DNA from: Cryptomeria japonica
Lineage: Eukaryota > Streptophyta > Pinopsida > Cupressales > Cupressaceae
Assembly: GCF_030272615.1 (NCBI RefSeq)
Contig: NC_081406.1
Coordinates: 476,374,900 to 476,438,899, forward strand
Length of the DNA stretch: 64,000 nt
Direction of reading: 5' to 3'
Part shown: piece after piece, positions 34,405 to 46,560 of the stretch
Numbering within the stretch: the stretch's first letter is position 1
Layout: the number at the start of each line of letters is the position of its first letter
Made by a program: the position numbers and the translations under genes
The notes under the pieces: generated by a model
Seen by the model: the letters and a program-made list of their open reading frames with translations, nothing else
What the model was told of the DNA's origin: nothing
Database searches by the model: none

Positions 34405-35560
34405 AGGATGTTGTTCGGGTTGATTTATGCAGATGCAACATTTTAGAGGGCTATGGATATGGCTTTCTGAGGTATCATTTGTAGGTACATTTTTGTGTAC
34501 TTAGATGATCTAATGATTTTATCTAAAGATCATGAGAATCATATTTTTCATCTAGAAGATGCCTTGAAGAGATGTCCGAAGAATGGAATCTCTTTAAATC
34601 CTAAGAAGTTAATTTTTGAGGCTGCAGAAGGTAAGCTTCTTGGACATGTAGTGTCCAAAGAAGGTATTAATATTGATCTAGAAAGGGTCAAGTCAATTCA
34701 AAGTTTAGCTCTACCAACAAGTAAAACTGTTGTACACTCATTCTTTGGGAAAGTTAACTTCTTGAGAAGGCTTATTCCAGACTTTGGTGAGAAAAATTAT
34801 CATATTGTGAATATGATGAAAGGGAAGATTGTTTTTTGCTGGACTCCAAAAGGGAAAGAAGCCTTCAAGGAAATCAAAGAAGCAATAGCTCATGCTCCGG
34901 TACTAGTATGTCCTGACTATACTAAGGATTTTCTAATGTATAGTTATGTGTATGATCATACACTTTCTATAATTCTAGTTCAGAAGAATTCAGAAGGTAT
35001 AGAATCACCCATAGCTTTCATGAGTTGTCCCCTCAAAACTCGTGAACTTAAGTACTCTTAGATGGATAAGCATGCTTTGATTGTTGTCAAAGTGATAAAG
35101 CATTTCTGGTTCTATATTTTGAATTCTCATGTCATATGCTTAATTCCAAACACTACAATCAAGTCAATTCTAACACAGCTAGATTTGAAGCCAAGAGGGG
35201 AAACCGAGTAGCAAAAATCTAGAAATATGATTTAGAGATCAAGCCTACGAAGTTGGTTCAAGGGAAAGGTTTGTGTCAATTGATGGTTGATAATAAACCT
35301 GAAGAAGTAGTTTCCCTTGAAAAATATTCACAAGGAAATGTTCCCATAGTGTTATTTGTAAAAATTGTAGATGAGTGGTATTCCAATATTGCTTAGTTTC
35401 TTACTTATAGTGAATGTCCTGAGCATCTCACGTATAAGGAAAAGAGGAATTTAAAAATGAAATCTACAAATTATGTCCTTTGGAATAATAGATTGTACAA
35501 ATGGAGCCTTGATAGTACCTTCTTAAGGTGTGTGGACAAAGCTCAGCAAGCCAAGTTGTT
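34405..35560 (+). pseudogene. Tat-2a gypsy reverse transcriptase/RNase H fragment
   Basis: Sequence resumes inside RT: RMLFGLIYADATF, a stop, RAMDMAF, a stop, then the catalytic FVYLDDLMILSKDHENH. Connection and RNase H follow (GHVVSKEGINIDLERVK, then FCWTPKGKEAFKEIKEAI and IAFMSCPLKTRELKYS) with many stops after 35061. The start of RT lies left of the C1 insertion, outside the window. Closely related to Tat-2b at 45207-46560. Confidence 0.88.
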
Positions 35561-36581
35561 GGAGTCATTTCATAATTTGACATGTGGTGGACATTTTTTA
35601 ACTCTTGTAATAGCTCAAAAAATTTTATGAGCTATATATTATTGGCCTACCCTCTTTCAATATTCCTATGATTGGGTTGGGAAATGCAAATTGTGTCAGC
35701 AATTCATTGGTAAGCCTAAGCTCGTAGCATTTCCTCTCAAACCAGTGGTTATTGAAGAAGCTTTTCAACAATGGGGCATTGACTTCATTGGCTTAGTTCA
35801 TCCTACGTCAAGTGTTGGTCATCATTATATTCTTACCAAAATAGATTGTTTCACCAAGTGGGTGGAGGTAGTACATGTTAAGCATGCTATGCCTGAGGTG
35901 GTATGCGACTTCATAAAAGAGAACATTATGAGTAGATTTGGTGTTCCCCATAAAATAGTAGTAGATAATGCTACTTATTTTTTCATCATAGGAGATAACC
36001 CAATTTTATTTTGAATACCATATTACTCTTGCACATTCATCAAATTACTACCCATAAGGGAATGGTCAAGCAAAATCCAGTAATAAGAATTTGGCAACTA
36101 TTATCAAGAAATTGGTTGATGAAAACCAGTGGTTATGGCATAAGGCATTAATCAATGGTTTGTGGCCAAATCCTATTATGCCTAAAAGGGCTATTGGTTT
36201 GTTGTCTTTTCAACTTATTTATGGTACAAATGAAGAAATTCTAGTCACTTTAGAGTTGCCTGCGTTGAAGTTAGCTAAAGCAATTGAAGATCAAACCTGT
36301 GAGAGTTCTTTATATAAAATATCATGTTCCTTTCAAAACTTGAAGAAAATAATATGCAAGTAGTGGATCATATTTCAAAGCACCAGAATCAAGTTAAAGC
36401 TCTTTTTGAAAAGAGAGAAAAGAAGAGAGATTTCACAATGGGACATCTTGTCCTACTTTGGGATAAAAGGTGTTCAAACCTAAAGGGATGCATGGAAAGT
36501 TTGATTCTTTGTGGACAAGGCCATTCACTATCCATCAGATCGTTAGTGAAGGAAGTTATCTCCTTGCATACAATGATGTAA
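35561..36581 (+). pseudogene. Tat-2a gypsy integrase
   Basis: Zinc-finger remains (KCKLCQQF) are followed by the core with WGIDFIGLVHP (first Asp) and VPHKIVVDNATYF (second Asp). The region that should hold the Glu (near 36050) is broken by stops. Later parts are MATIIKKLVDENQWLWHKA, FQLIYGTNEEI and a C-terminal FTMGHLVLLWDKR. Several frameshifts and stops; non-functional. Confidence 0.86.
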
Positions 36582-36810
36582 CTCTATTTTCATTTCCAAA
36601 TAGTTGTCAAGATCTCAAATTTTTCACTTAATGAAACTTGTAATTCCCTTGTACATATTTTTATTTTAGTGATTTGGTTCATGTTTTTGGTCTTTTCTTT
36701 TTCTCTATTGCTTGACTTTAGCCCAATGGATGGATGAAGGTACATAGACTATTGGGATGCTACAACATTTTCTCATTTTGTAGAATGATAAAAAATAGTT
36801 CCCCAGTCAA
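36582..36810 (+). other. Tat-2a 3' noncoding segment
   Basis: Noncoding, alignable with the reverse complement of about 43674-43860 (shared AGTTCCCCAGTCA block). No clean polypurine tract is visible, so the exact LTR start is uncertain. Confidence 0.5.
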
Positions 36811-37256
36811 AGCCAAATGTTATCCCCAATTTGGACATAAAAAATTGGGGTAACCCTACAAATTTTTGGACCATTTGTAGTTTGAATGCTTTCTGCACAC
36901 TTTTTGAGATAATACTATCACCTCACACATGACTGTCATTTTGGAATTCTTAGGAATTCCTTGCCTTTTTAGTTTTAGGTGTATTTTGGGTCTATGAACC
37001 TGATTTACACCGTTTTGGTCTTCAAGTGCAAATTGGGTTTATAGATCCATTTTACATCTTTCCCTTTATGCTCTTTCCTTTGCACATTTAGGTGCAAATT
37101 GGGTCCACAAACCAAAAATGAACCTTGGCTTGTCATTTAAGTGCAAATCGGATTTATGGACCTAATTTGCACCTATTAATTGCTCTCCTTGTTGAATTAA
37201 ATGTCTCCTTTATTGATTTATTTTAGGAGTTTTTTAATTACTTTTAATCTTTTCAT
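36811..37256 (+). repeat. Tat-2a LTR fragment with palindromic repeats
   Basis: Begins TGTTATCCCCAATTTGG, matching TGTTATCCCTATTTTTT at the minus-strand edge at 43673. It contains units such as GGTCTATGAACCTGATTTAC and GTGCAAATCGG…CCTAATTTGCACC that pair with themselves. It ends where the Y1 coding frame ends on the opposite strand. Confidence 0.6.
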
Positions 37257-38929
37257 CCTCCATTCTCTTGTTGATCTTTCATTTTGCTTGAAGGCAAAAT
37301 TTTTGGGCTCTCTTCTCCTCTGAAGTTGCAGTGAGTATCTAAGGTTGATTCGTTGGTTGTTGTGGAGGGAATGGTATGGATCACTACACCAGGAGCATCA
37401 GATGCATAGGAAATGGTGGAACCAAAATGAATAGGATTAGAAACTGAAACAAGAGGAGGAATTACACTTGGAGTATCATGAGATGTAGGAGGGATGATTT
37501 CTTATGTCCCTTCAAATTGGGAAGTACAAGGAATTTCTGGTAACTCTTCCTCATCATACTCCTCTTCTTGTTCTTTTTTTTATTCTTCTTCTTCCTATTG
37601 TGTATCTTCTTCAAGAAATCCTTCCTAAAATTCTTCTTTTGTCTGAGCATCTTAAATTGATGACTCCCCTTGACTCCTATATTTCCCTTTCCCAATAGTG
37701 AACTTGAACTTAGGACCCTTAGGGGTCACTGAAGCTTGCATGTTCTCGGTTCTCAACTCATAATTTATTCCCACTGGTGAACCAGTATCATCCTTTGATC
37801 CAATTTGGAATGGATTCAATTGAATTATTTTCTATGTTAACCAGACATTGGTATTGGCAAGAATATTTTTTAACCTGGCCCTTATTGAGGACATTTCCAT
37901 CTGTGACCACTAGATGAGGGGAAAGGGTGAATTTTCAATCTTATTCTTTCCATACAATGGATATAAAACATTCCCATCATCTTCAAAGTCTTAGGGAATA
38001 TTAGCAATATTTAGGTTCTCAATTTTCTCCATAGTAAGGAAACAATAGTCAAGCTTTCTGATATCCTCTTTTGTCCTACAATCAACCAAATATCTTCTAC
38101 ATAGTGAACATGAGTATATCTCTTCTTTACCTTGTTCTTCATACTTTGTAGTAAAAATATTTCCAAGTTTTGAATAACGTCATTGTAACCCTTCTCATTT
38201 ATTCATCCATGGCCCTAGTCTTGTAAATGGAATTGATTGAATATCTCCCAATGGTGAGGGAGAACTTGAACCCAGGGTTATGTGAACCTAACTAGCATTC
38301 ATGCCCTGCTACCATCTGGTGAGCCAACTCCATGAGCAAAATTTTATCTGATGGATACTTAGGAAGCATGAAGGGTTCATCATCATATAATCCTACTCTA
38401 GGATATGTGAAAGTAGGAAATTGTAGGAAAATACACACCTACTAGTTCACCATGTTCCAAGCTTCATCTGACACCCTCTTTTTCTAGAGTTCCTTATCAA
38501 ACATGCACATGTAGTGATAGAAGAAAACATCATTTATTCTCCTGAAATGATGTAAATTATCCTTCAAAGTCAATTGAGAGTAATATTGGTATACATGAAT
38601 TTGACTCCTATCTCCAGTGGTAGACAATCCTAGAAAATGTCTCATTGAGGTTATTGCATACACTAGGTATGAATTCATATAAAAATTTAGAGTAGTTAGG
38701 GCCTTGGTAAGTTATTCACATAAATTATCACTTATATGTTTACCCCAATAGATGATTTTCTTGTTTTGGTAGATGATATGGATATATTGAGACATCCATT
38801 CATGATAAGTATCTAAAACAAGGAATCATGTTACCCTACTGAGAAGAGTAATCAAATAATTCACCTCCTCAACGAAATCACTTTGATGAATAGTCTTTGG
38901 CCATCTTGCAATAGTAGGTCTTGATGGTA
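37257..38929 (-). pseudogene. Y1: C-terminal part of an unassigned gene-like ORF
   Basis: The frame continues from 40300 after S1 is removed (PSRPTIARWPKTIHQSDFVE), but is broken by many stops. Recognisable stretches include RHFLGLSTTGDRSQIHVYQ, then FPTFTYPRVGLYDDEPFMLP and SDKILLMELAHQMV, and finally a Glu/Lys-rich tail. The TYPRVGLYDDEPFMLP region lines up with YPVSTVFRVFGFRGTPFFLP in Y2. No catalytic motif is seen. Not pol. Confidence 0.6.
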
Positions 38930-40299
38930 TGATGAAAGAATAAGGATCTGGTCAACTACTGAGAGGGGGGTGAATTACTAGATAGAAAAACTGATATTAA
39001 CTTCACCAATCTCAGAAATAATCTCTCAAAGTAAACTTAGAACTATCAATGCAATATCATTGTCAAGATTAAATTGTCAAGTTAAACCAATTGACTGTTA
39101 CAATAGATTAATAGTAAACAACTTGAAACTCATAAACATCCAAATACTTTTACTCACATAAGTAAAACTTCATTTCATATTGTTGTCGGTTATCATGACT
39201 TCTCAAAGTGGATTAAGTAGTTGAGCAAATCAACCATAATAAAACATAACCACAAAAAAATTCACCACTTGACACAATATTTTGATGTGGATACCCAAAT
39301 GGGAAATACAACGGTGAGATGAGACTCACAAGAATTATGAACTCTTCTGAAGTTTGCCTTGTTAGGAGCCAAGCTTGTTAAAGCTTTACAAAAAGTCCTG
39401 TTAAGAACAAATCCTATTAGGAACCACCCCGTTAAGGGATTGACTATAATGCCTTGTTAGAAGCAATACCCTATGAGGAGTAACCTTGGTAGAGGATTTT
39501 AAATCCAAGCTAATGGACCACCTGGTTAGAGGATTTGAATAACACCAAGCTTGTAAGAGCTTACCCGGTTAGGGGATTTCAACTACTGTAATTGTTAGAA
39601 AACATCAAGGGTTTGCTGATCTATTTGAATAACACTACACTTGCTTGTTCATATCCTTTTCATTCTCCTATCCACCCTTACACAAACTGTAGATACATCA
39701 TCCAGTTCAACAACCACACAATTAATTGAAACTTTCCCAACTCTGAAACTAAACAACTCATCGATCTTATAAACAAATCAATTAGGTCAGTAACACAACA
39801 AAAACCTAATTCTCTCATAGAGATTACAAACAAGTTGGTTCAATTATGACCATTGGATTACATAAAAATCTCTACACATCATTCAAGAAAGCCTCGACCG
39901 CTCCTTGACCATCACTTCATCGAACTCATTAACTCGTCACGCACTTTGCATTACATGCAATATACTTGTTCATTCCCTAGATAAAAACCGTTACCTCAAT
40001 GTGCCAAAAACACTTTGAAACTCTCTTCATACAATATGCATACGCGTCATAATCATTGCCACTTATCATCAAATCATAAACCAATATAACCAATTCACCA
40101 AACTTAATCAATTTGGGTTTATCAAATCAATGGGTAGGGTTTACCGGTTTAACTCTCTAATACTTAGCAATACCGGTTCACTCCACAAACTTACCTACTG
40201 GTTACAGTTCCTTTCACTAGCTCTTCCTATCAGTTACAAAACAACATTACAACAATATCATTACCGGTTAATTGACATCAATGACAACATAACATTTCA
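38930..40299 (-). repeat. S1: solo LTR splitting Y1
   Basis: This 1370-bp LTR has minus-strand ends TGAAATGTTATG…TTTCATCA and is the same family as S4 in the opposite orientation. It carries TTGTCATTGATGTCAA (minus), AACAGG/TTAGGAG repeats and the CCGTTGTATTTCCC block. No clear TSD is left. No element interior is attached. Confidence 0.82.
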
Positions 40300-40845
40300 T
40301 TAATGCAAATGTCAACAGGCCTTGGAGTCTTCAACCAATTATCATTGATATTTATTCTGCACTTATCTAAATTATTTTCATAGTATGGTTGTGTCGACTG
40401 CATGTCAATATTGACATATTGATCAATGTTTGGATATTTGAAGATGGTGTCAAATAAATCCTCATCCAACTTAATGAGATTTTTCTTCCCCTCTACATCC
40501 TTGACAAACCTGCTTATTGGATCAAACCTATTAGCTAATGCTAACACAAAATCAGGGTTTTGTATTAACATTGAGAAAGTTGCAACCAAGTGAATGCCAC
40601 CATTAATAGTTACCTCCATTTTGTAGTACTCAAATTCTCTTCGACTCTTTTAAGTAACTCTTCAAGATTTATATGACCGATTTTTGTCTCTAATGTTGTC
40701 AACATTAGATGATACAAATGAAGATGGGAAGACTGAATGAGGGTCTTGTTTCTTAAAATTCATAGCTCTTTTATTTAAAGATGGCTCCATCATTTGATTG
40801 TGATTGTAACTGCAACATTTGAAAGAGATTGTCAACATGATCATC
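40300..40845 (-). pseudogene. Y1: N-terminal part of an unassigned gene-like ORF
   Basis: Starts near MNFKKQDPHSVFPSS. After two stops comes MEVTINGGIHLVATFSML, then ALANRFDPISRFVKDVEGKK, a stretch similar in spacing and residues to ALNYDLVTRNIQDINGKT in Y2. The frame ends in RPVDICINE at the S1 junction. This places Y1 in the same family as Y2. Upstream in its own direction lies the Tat-2b LTR. Confidence 0.62.
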
Positions 40846-41485
40846 TCATTAGATTTATTTTATTAGGGTTTCAAAAACCCTAACTTATTGGTAGAACACA
40901 ACTACCTTTGGGTATAAATAAAATTTGTAACACTTCTTTACATGTGTGTGCACTTGGTATAAATTGATTTTACGAACCTGATTTATACCTAAAATTGGTG
41001 TGATTCAAACAAGTGTATTTCAGACTTATAATTTTTAGTTTTATTTGGAAAATCTTGCAAATCATCCTAGTGTAAATCAGGATTGTAAGCCCGATTTTCA
41101 CCTTGGGAAGTTTAAATAGAAATAAGTGGTGGTGATTGAGTTTACAAACCTGATTTACATCACTACAAAATAACAAAGTGAAAAACTTTTGGATTTGGTG
41201 CAACTCGGGGTCATAACTTTGATTTACACCTAATAGGAAAACCTTGGTGTAGATTAGGGTTATGGCCTTGATATACACCATAACACAGCATTTATCATTT
41301 ATGTATTACCATTAGTGTAGGGTGATATTGTTACCCTAACTTACACCATAATGGAAATAATTTGGTGTAGGTCAACGTCATAACCCCGCCTTACACCGAT
41401 AACAACAACTTAAGGTTTAAAGACACATGTCGAGGGTAATCCCAGCATACACCATATGCAACATGGTGTATGTCGGGGTTACTAT
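40846..41485 (-). repeat. Tat-2b LTR, distal part, with palindromic repeats
   Basis: About 34-bp units such as GGTGTAGATTAGGG…CTTGATATACACC and GTGTAAATCAGGAT…CCCGATTTTCACC occur in a row. A plus-strand TATAAATA lies near 40913. Interrupted by S2, it resumes at 42757. The inner boundary toward Y1 is approximate. Confidence 0.55.
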
Positions 41486-42756
41486 TGAATAGACTGGAAT
41501 ATTGAGAGGGGGGAGAATTAGTATTCCCCAAACATAACCCTTTGATATTTTAGAACTTAATTTGATCTCAATTAACCTTAGCATGAAATGATATAAGCAA
41601 TTGAAAAAAAATCTAAAACATACACAACAATAAGAGAGACACTAAATTTATATACATGGAAAACCCAAATGGGAAAAACCATGAAGAGGGTTAACTCTCA
41701 AGATAATATAGCTAGTTATATGGGATTACAAATGCTCACTGTTGGAGGGCTCACTACCCAAAAGGCTCACTGCCCAAATTTTAGTGCCTTACTTGTCGGA
41801 AGGCTAATTGCCAAGAAAAATAAGAATGAACTGAAAAATTGTAACTACATATGCATGAGATCAGTTCCTATTAAGCTCAAACATCACATCAATAGCTTGT
41901 AGTATATCTAGTTAAGAAACTTTACAACCCATTCACTATCTACCTCCTCACACTAAAAAAATTGTTGCACTAAACTTGTCCTTTTCTTTACCCACAAATA
42001 TCAACTCTCTCACTCTCTCACTCATCACCTTCTTTCCATTCATACCAAAAAAACATAATATGAATATGTATATATATATGTCCCAAAAATAATATGCATC
42101 AAGTCAACCTCAAGAACACTTTACCCAAAGATATTCCAACGGTCAGATCACATGCTACAAGCACCAGAGAAAAACAATGATAAAAGCATTTAAGGTCAGG
42201 GTGACCCAAAATGAATATATCCTTGAAAATCTGCAAGAACACACTACCGAAGCATAAAGAACATGATCCAACTTAGCATAGATACTATTAAAGACATGAA
42301 CAATGGATCATCAAAGGATTATCATTAGAAATAAAAAAAAATGGAGGAAAACGAAGCTCATAGAACTATCAAACACTGCACAACTGAATATATTTCTAGA
42401 GCACAACTTATGAAGAACGACTTTTGGAGTACCAAAACTTGAATATAGAAATCTTAATAAATGAAAACCAACATATCAAAAATATGCTATCATATCTACA
42501 ACAAGACAAAAATCTGGAGCACTGCAATCTTGAAAAAATGTCTACTGAATACCAGCAAACCGTATTACCATCAGTGCATATACATCCAAAGCAAAAACTT
42601 AATTGCCACAACCAATACCAAACCTCATACATCAAGGAACACATATCCACATGCTAACAACATACATACCTATCTTCCACTATTCTGCATCATATCTGGA
42701 GCAATTTGGATCACTAGTTTTGACATCAATGACAACTAAGACATATATTTCTAACA
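41486..42756 (-). repeat. S2: solo LTR with perfect 5-bp TSD
   Basis: This 1271-bp LTR reads TGTTAGAAATATATG…CCAGTCTATTCA on the minus strand. ACTAT occurs at 41481-41485 and 42757-42761. It has TTGTCATTGATGTCAA near the start and CTCCCCCCTCTCAATATT at the 3' edge. No interior remains: LTR-LTR recombination removed the element. Confidence 0.9.
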
Positions 42757-43673
42757 ACTATGACCCTGAAATTCACCACAATAATTACAGAAAATGCAAT
42801 CTTTGGTATATGATAATAATAATAATAATGGTTTATGAAAGGGATATAACCCTTCCATACACCGAAACAACAATTTAATGTATGATGAAATTATATCCCT
42901 AGCATACATCGTAAAGGCATGTTTCAAACAAGTGCAATGCCTGGGTACAAGAAATATGAATAGTTGGGAACAAGGGGAAACATAAACCCCAAAAGAAGGA
43001 ATAGAGAGAAAAATATACTCAAAGAAAGAAGAAGAATGCCCTTGTCCCTTCAAAAATCTTCAACACTTGATCAAGGCTCTTAGGTACTCAAAAACATATA
43101 GAAAGCAAAATGACCAAAATAAAATATAAAATAGAGATAAAAGATAGAAAAATCAAATCAAATTCAAAGAATTAACAATAAAAGAGCCAAAACATGTGAC
43201 ATAAATATGTATTTCAGGTTTATAAACTTGAAATACTTTACAACCCCGAAATACACCAAGGTGTACATTTGAAACATATAGGTGCAATTCAGACCTATAA
43301 GTTTGATTTACACCAAAGACTAAAAGAAGTGTAATTCAGACTCATATGTCCAAATTACACCAAAAAGACTCAAATGAATGTAGTGTCAGAGGTAAACTCA
43401 TATTTTACACTTAAAGACTAAGGATAGTGTAGTATTGAAGTTAAACTCTGATGTTGCACCATTTTAGAAAAAAGGCTTAAAATAAAAACTTTGAGTTAAT
43501 TTTTTAAATTAACAACAAGAACTAGGATCGGTAAACAACCACAAAGACCCCAAAAGACTAATGAGGTCAATAATTTCCTTGAAAAATGAACTTAGAAAGT
43601 CAAATGATGAATTTGAACAAATTTTTTTAGGGGTTATCCAATTTTTACTTCATAATAAAAAATAGGGATAACA
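42757..43673 (-). repeat. Tat-2b 3' LTR, proximal part
   Basis: On the minus strand it starts TGTTATCCCTATTTTTTATT at 43673 and continues with palindromic units (GTGTAATTCAGACTCATATG, then TCCAAATTACACC) to the S2 TSD. A short TAATAATAATAA run lies near 42810. Confidence 0.6.
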
Positions 43674-43861
43674 GCTAGTTATGACTGGGGAACAACTTCT
43701 TATCACTTAGAAGTGATCAGGAGGAGTAGAATCTCAAATCTCTAAGTGCCTTCTTCTATTCCATTGGTCCATAGAGTCAAGCGACGAAAAACTCAAAAGG
43801 CACCAAAAAAGAAAAAGACGCAAAATTGTACAAATATTTACAAAGATTTTCCAAATGTTAC
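43674..43861 (-). other. Tat-2b 3' noncoding segment
   Basis: Short noncoding stretch between integrase and LTR, sharing GTTCCCCAGTCA with Tat-2a. No other feature seen. Confidence 0.45.
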
Positions 43862-45206
43862 TGAGTGAACAATTTGAGATGTTGTCCACTATAATGAAAT
43901 GCAAATGGGGTTCCATCTTGATATTCTAAAAGAGAGCTTGCTTCTCTACATACTTGATGAATATTTAAAGGACCCATCCATAAATAATTGAACTTTCTAT
44001 GCATGCCCTTTGGTTCTCACCTCTTGTCCCAAAGAAGAATAGGATCAACAACCTTTAAATTGCTTTGCTTTGCTTTCTTGTCAAAGAGAGGTTTGACTTT
44101 CTTTTGATGTTCTACAAGGTGATCTACCACTTGTGTATGTTTTTCCTCCAACTAAGTAAGGAACATGATCCACTTATCGATAGAATTTGTATAAGTCTAA
44201 ACTTCAATAGCCCTTGGAAACTTCAAAGCCAACAATTTTAGAGTGATAGAAATTTCAGCATTGAACCCATACAACAATTGAAACATAAACATATCAATAG
44301 GCTGCTTAGTTGTGATGTGATCAACCCATAGAGTGTCATACAAAGCCTCGTGCCACAACTTTTGATTTTCATCAACTAAATTCCTAATAAAGATCACCAA
44401 TTTTTTATTGTTGGATTCTACCTTTGTTGGCAAAATGGTCAACGCTCCCCTTGGGAGTCATGACAAGGGACTAACTGCCTCACGTGTGATCCATATCTCT
44501 ACAGTTTGTATGAGGCATTGATAGATTGATGTTTTGACACAATGACAAACTGGGCTAACAAATGGTATCAGAGCATTGGGTCCCGGGTTCGAATCCCCTC
44601 AGATAATGCTGAGGGGGAGATTGTTGGAAAAATGGTCAGCACTCCCCTCGGGATTCATGACAAGGGACCATTGCCTTGAGGGTAATAATTAGATGAATGA
44701 GCAAGGGTAATTCCATACTCAAAATAAAATTAGGTTACTTCATAGGAAGAGAATGCATTTGCATTATCTAATACAACCTTGTGAGGAACACCAAATCTAT
44801 AGATTATGTTCTCCTTTAGGAATCAACATACCACTTCTAAAGTTGCATGCTTCATTGAGATAGATTCCACCCACTTGGTTAAGTAATCTATTGCCATTAG
44901 AACATACATGTGACCTGCACTGTAAGATGGATTAATAACACCAATAAAATCAATCCCCCATTTCTTGAAAGGTTCTTCAATTACAATTGGTTTTAAAGGA
45001 TGAGACATTAGATTTTTCTTTTCAACAAATTGTTGGCAAAGGTCACACTTATGTACCCACTTGTATGTATCTTGAAAAAGTGTGGGCCAATAATACCTGG
45101 TCCTCAAAATCTTATGAGTTGTTACAAGTGTAGAAAAATTTACACCACAAGCTAATTTGTGGAATGACTCAAGCAATCTCAATTGTTGCATGCTTTGTCC
45201 ATGCAC
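43862..45206 (-). pseudogene. Tat-2b gypsy integrase, split by a TRIM
   Basis: Zinc finger: CGVNFSTLVTTHKIL, then CDLCQQFVEKKN. Core: KKWGIDFIGVINPS (first Asp), then FGVPHKVVLDNAN-like second-Asp region. The part that would hold the Glu is replaced by the TRIM at 44425-44676. It resumes at ESNNKKLVIFIRNLVDENQK and ends with a decayed C-terminal domain (VDPILLWDKR). Stops throughout. Confidence 0.86.
44425..44676 (+). mobile_element. TRIM: miniature LTR retrotransposon
   Basis: Left LTR 44425-44560 (TGTTGGCAAAATGG…GGGCTAACA, 136 bp). Then primer site AATGGTATCAGAGC (initiator Met), a roughly 60-bp interior, polypurine tract GCTGAGGGGGAGAT, and a right LTR starting TGTTGGAAAAATGG at 44622 that matches for about 55 bp before being lost. 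There is no coding capacity. The interior includes GGGTTCGAATCCC, a perfect match to a tRNA T-arm/B-box. Flanking integrase sequence is missing, so a deletion followed insertion. Confidence 0.82.
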
Positions 45207-46560
45207 CTCAAAAAGGTATCATCACTATTCTTCTTATATAAGCAATTGTCACAAATAACAAAGTTCACAGCCTTGAGCTTGATGTTTATTTTTTCCTTGT
45301 AACTCAAATTGAAAGGACATTCTCTATATGTAAGGAAATGAGAAATATTAGAGTACCACTCTTCTATGGTGTTAACAAACAACATAGTAGGAAGAATTTC
45401 AAGAAATTCTTCATCTTCCTTTCTTTTATTGGCTTATTTATTTTCACCCATGAGTTGACACAAACCTTCCCCTTGAAAAAGATTTGTGTCCTTGATCTCA
45501 ATATCATACTCTCAAATTTTGGTAATCCAATTTCCTCTCTCGATGTCAAATTCTTGCTGAGTGAAGATTGACTTAACAGTTGTATTGGGAACCAATATAA
45601 GAGCATGAGAGTTAAGGATAAAGAACCTAAAATACTTTACTGCCTCAACCATATTAAATCATGTTCTCCATCTGGGAATACTTCAAATCATGAGGCTTCA
45701 AAGGATAGATCATGAAATAAATAGGAGACTCAATCTCCTCTTTATTCTTTTGCATCAACATAGTAGACATTGTATGCTCTAAATCATAACTATACAAGAT
45801 AAAGTCCTTAGTATAATCAGGGCAAACTAGAATTGGAGCATGGGAAATAGCCTCCTTAATCTCATTAAAAGTAGCTTTCCTCTCGGCATTCTATCAAAAA
45901 AAAGTCTTACCCTTCATCATATCAACAATGTGATGAGCCTTTTCTGCAAACTCAAGAATAAATATACAAAGAAAATTCACATTCCTACAGAAAAAAGGAA
46001 CAAACATCTTACTAGTCAATAGGGTGATATTTTGGATAGACTTGACCCTTTCAAGATCAATCTTGATCCCTTCTTTGGATGCAATGTGTCCCAAGAGTTT
46101 CTCTTATGTTAGCCCAAAAACTGACTTCTTGGGGTTGAGTGAAATACCATACTTTCAACATTTCTTAAGAACTTCCTATAGATGATAAAGAGGATTCTTA
46201 CGATCTTTGAATAAAATGATAAGATCATCGAGGTAAAAAATAATGAGCCTACCAATGATACCACAGAAATCCAGATCCATAGCTCTTTGAAAAGTAGCAC
46301 CTACACTAATTAATCTAAAAGGCATTCTACGATATGCAATTGTACCCCATGGAGTGGTGAAAGAATTTTTATGTTGATCGACTTCATTTACCTCAATCTG
46401 GTTATATCTAGAAAATCCATCAAGCATAGACATCATTTGAGATCCCGCAACTATTTGTAAAACTTGATCCATAATTGGCAAAGGATAATTATCCTTTAAT
46501 GATAACTAATTTAGGTTCCTGAAATCCATACAAATGCAAATCTATCCATTCTTCTTGTGC
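45207..46560 (-). pseudogene. Tat-2b gypsy reverse transcriptase and RNase H
   Basis: RT motifs: ICMDFRNLN, SLKDNYPLPIMDQVL, FTTPWGTIAYRRMPF, GATFQRAMDL and IIFYLDDLIILFKDR (YLDD). Then come connection and RNase H remains (GHIASKEGIKIDLERVKS). Stops and frameshifts are frequent. Most similar in the window to Tat-2a. Confidence 0.87.

Noticed and set aside
40913-40925. TATAAATAAA as a promoter for Y1
   Set aside because: It points to the plus strand, away from Y1, and lies in AT-rich LTR sequence.
44570-44605. Possible tRNA gene (T-arm GGGTTCGAATCCC)
   Set aside because: There is no D-arm, anticodon stem or acceptor partner; it is the interior of a TRIM.
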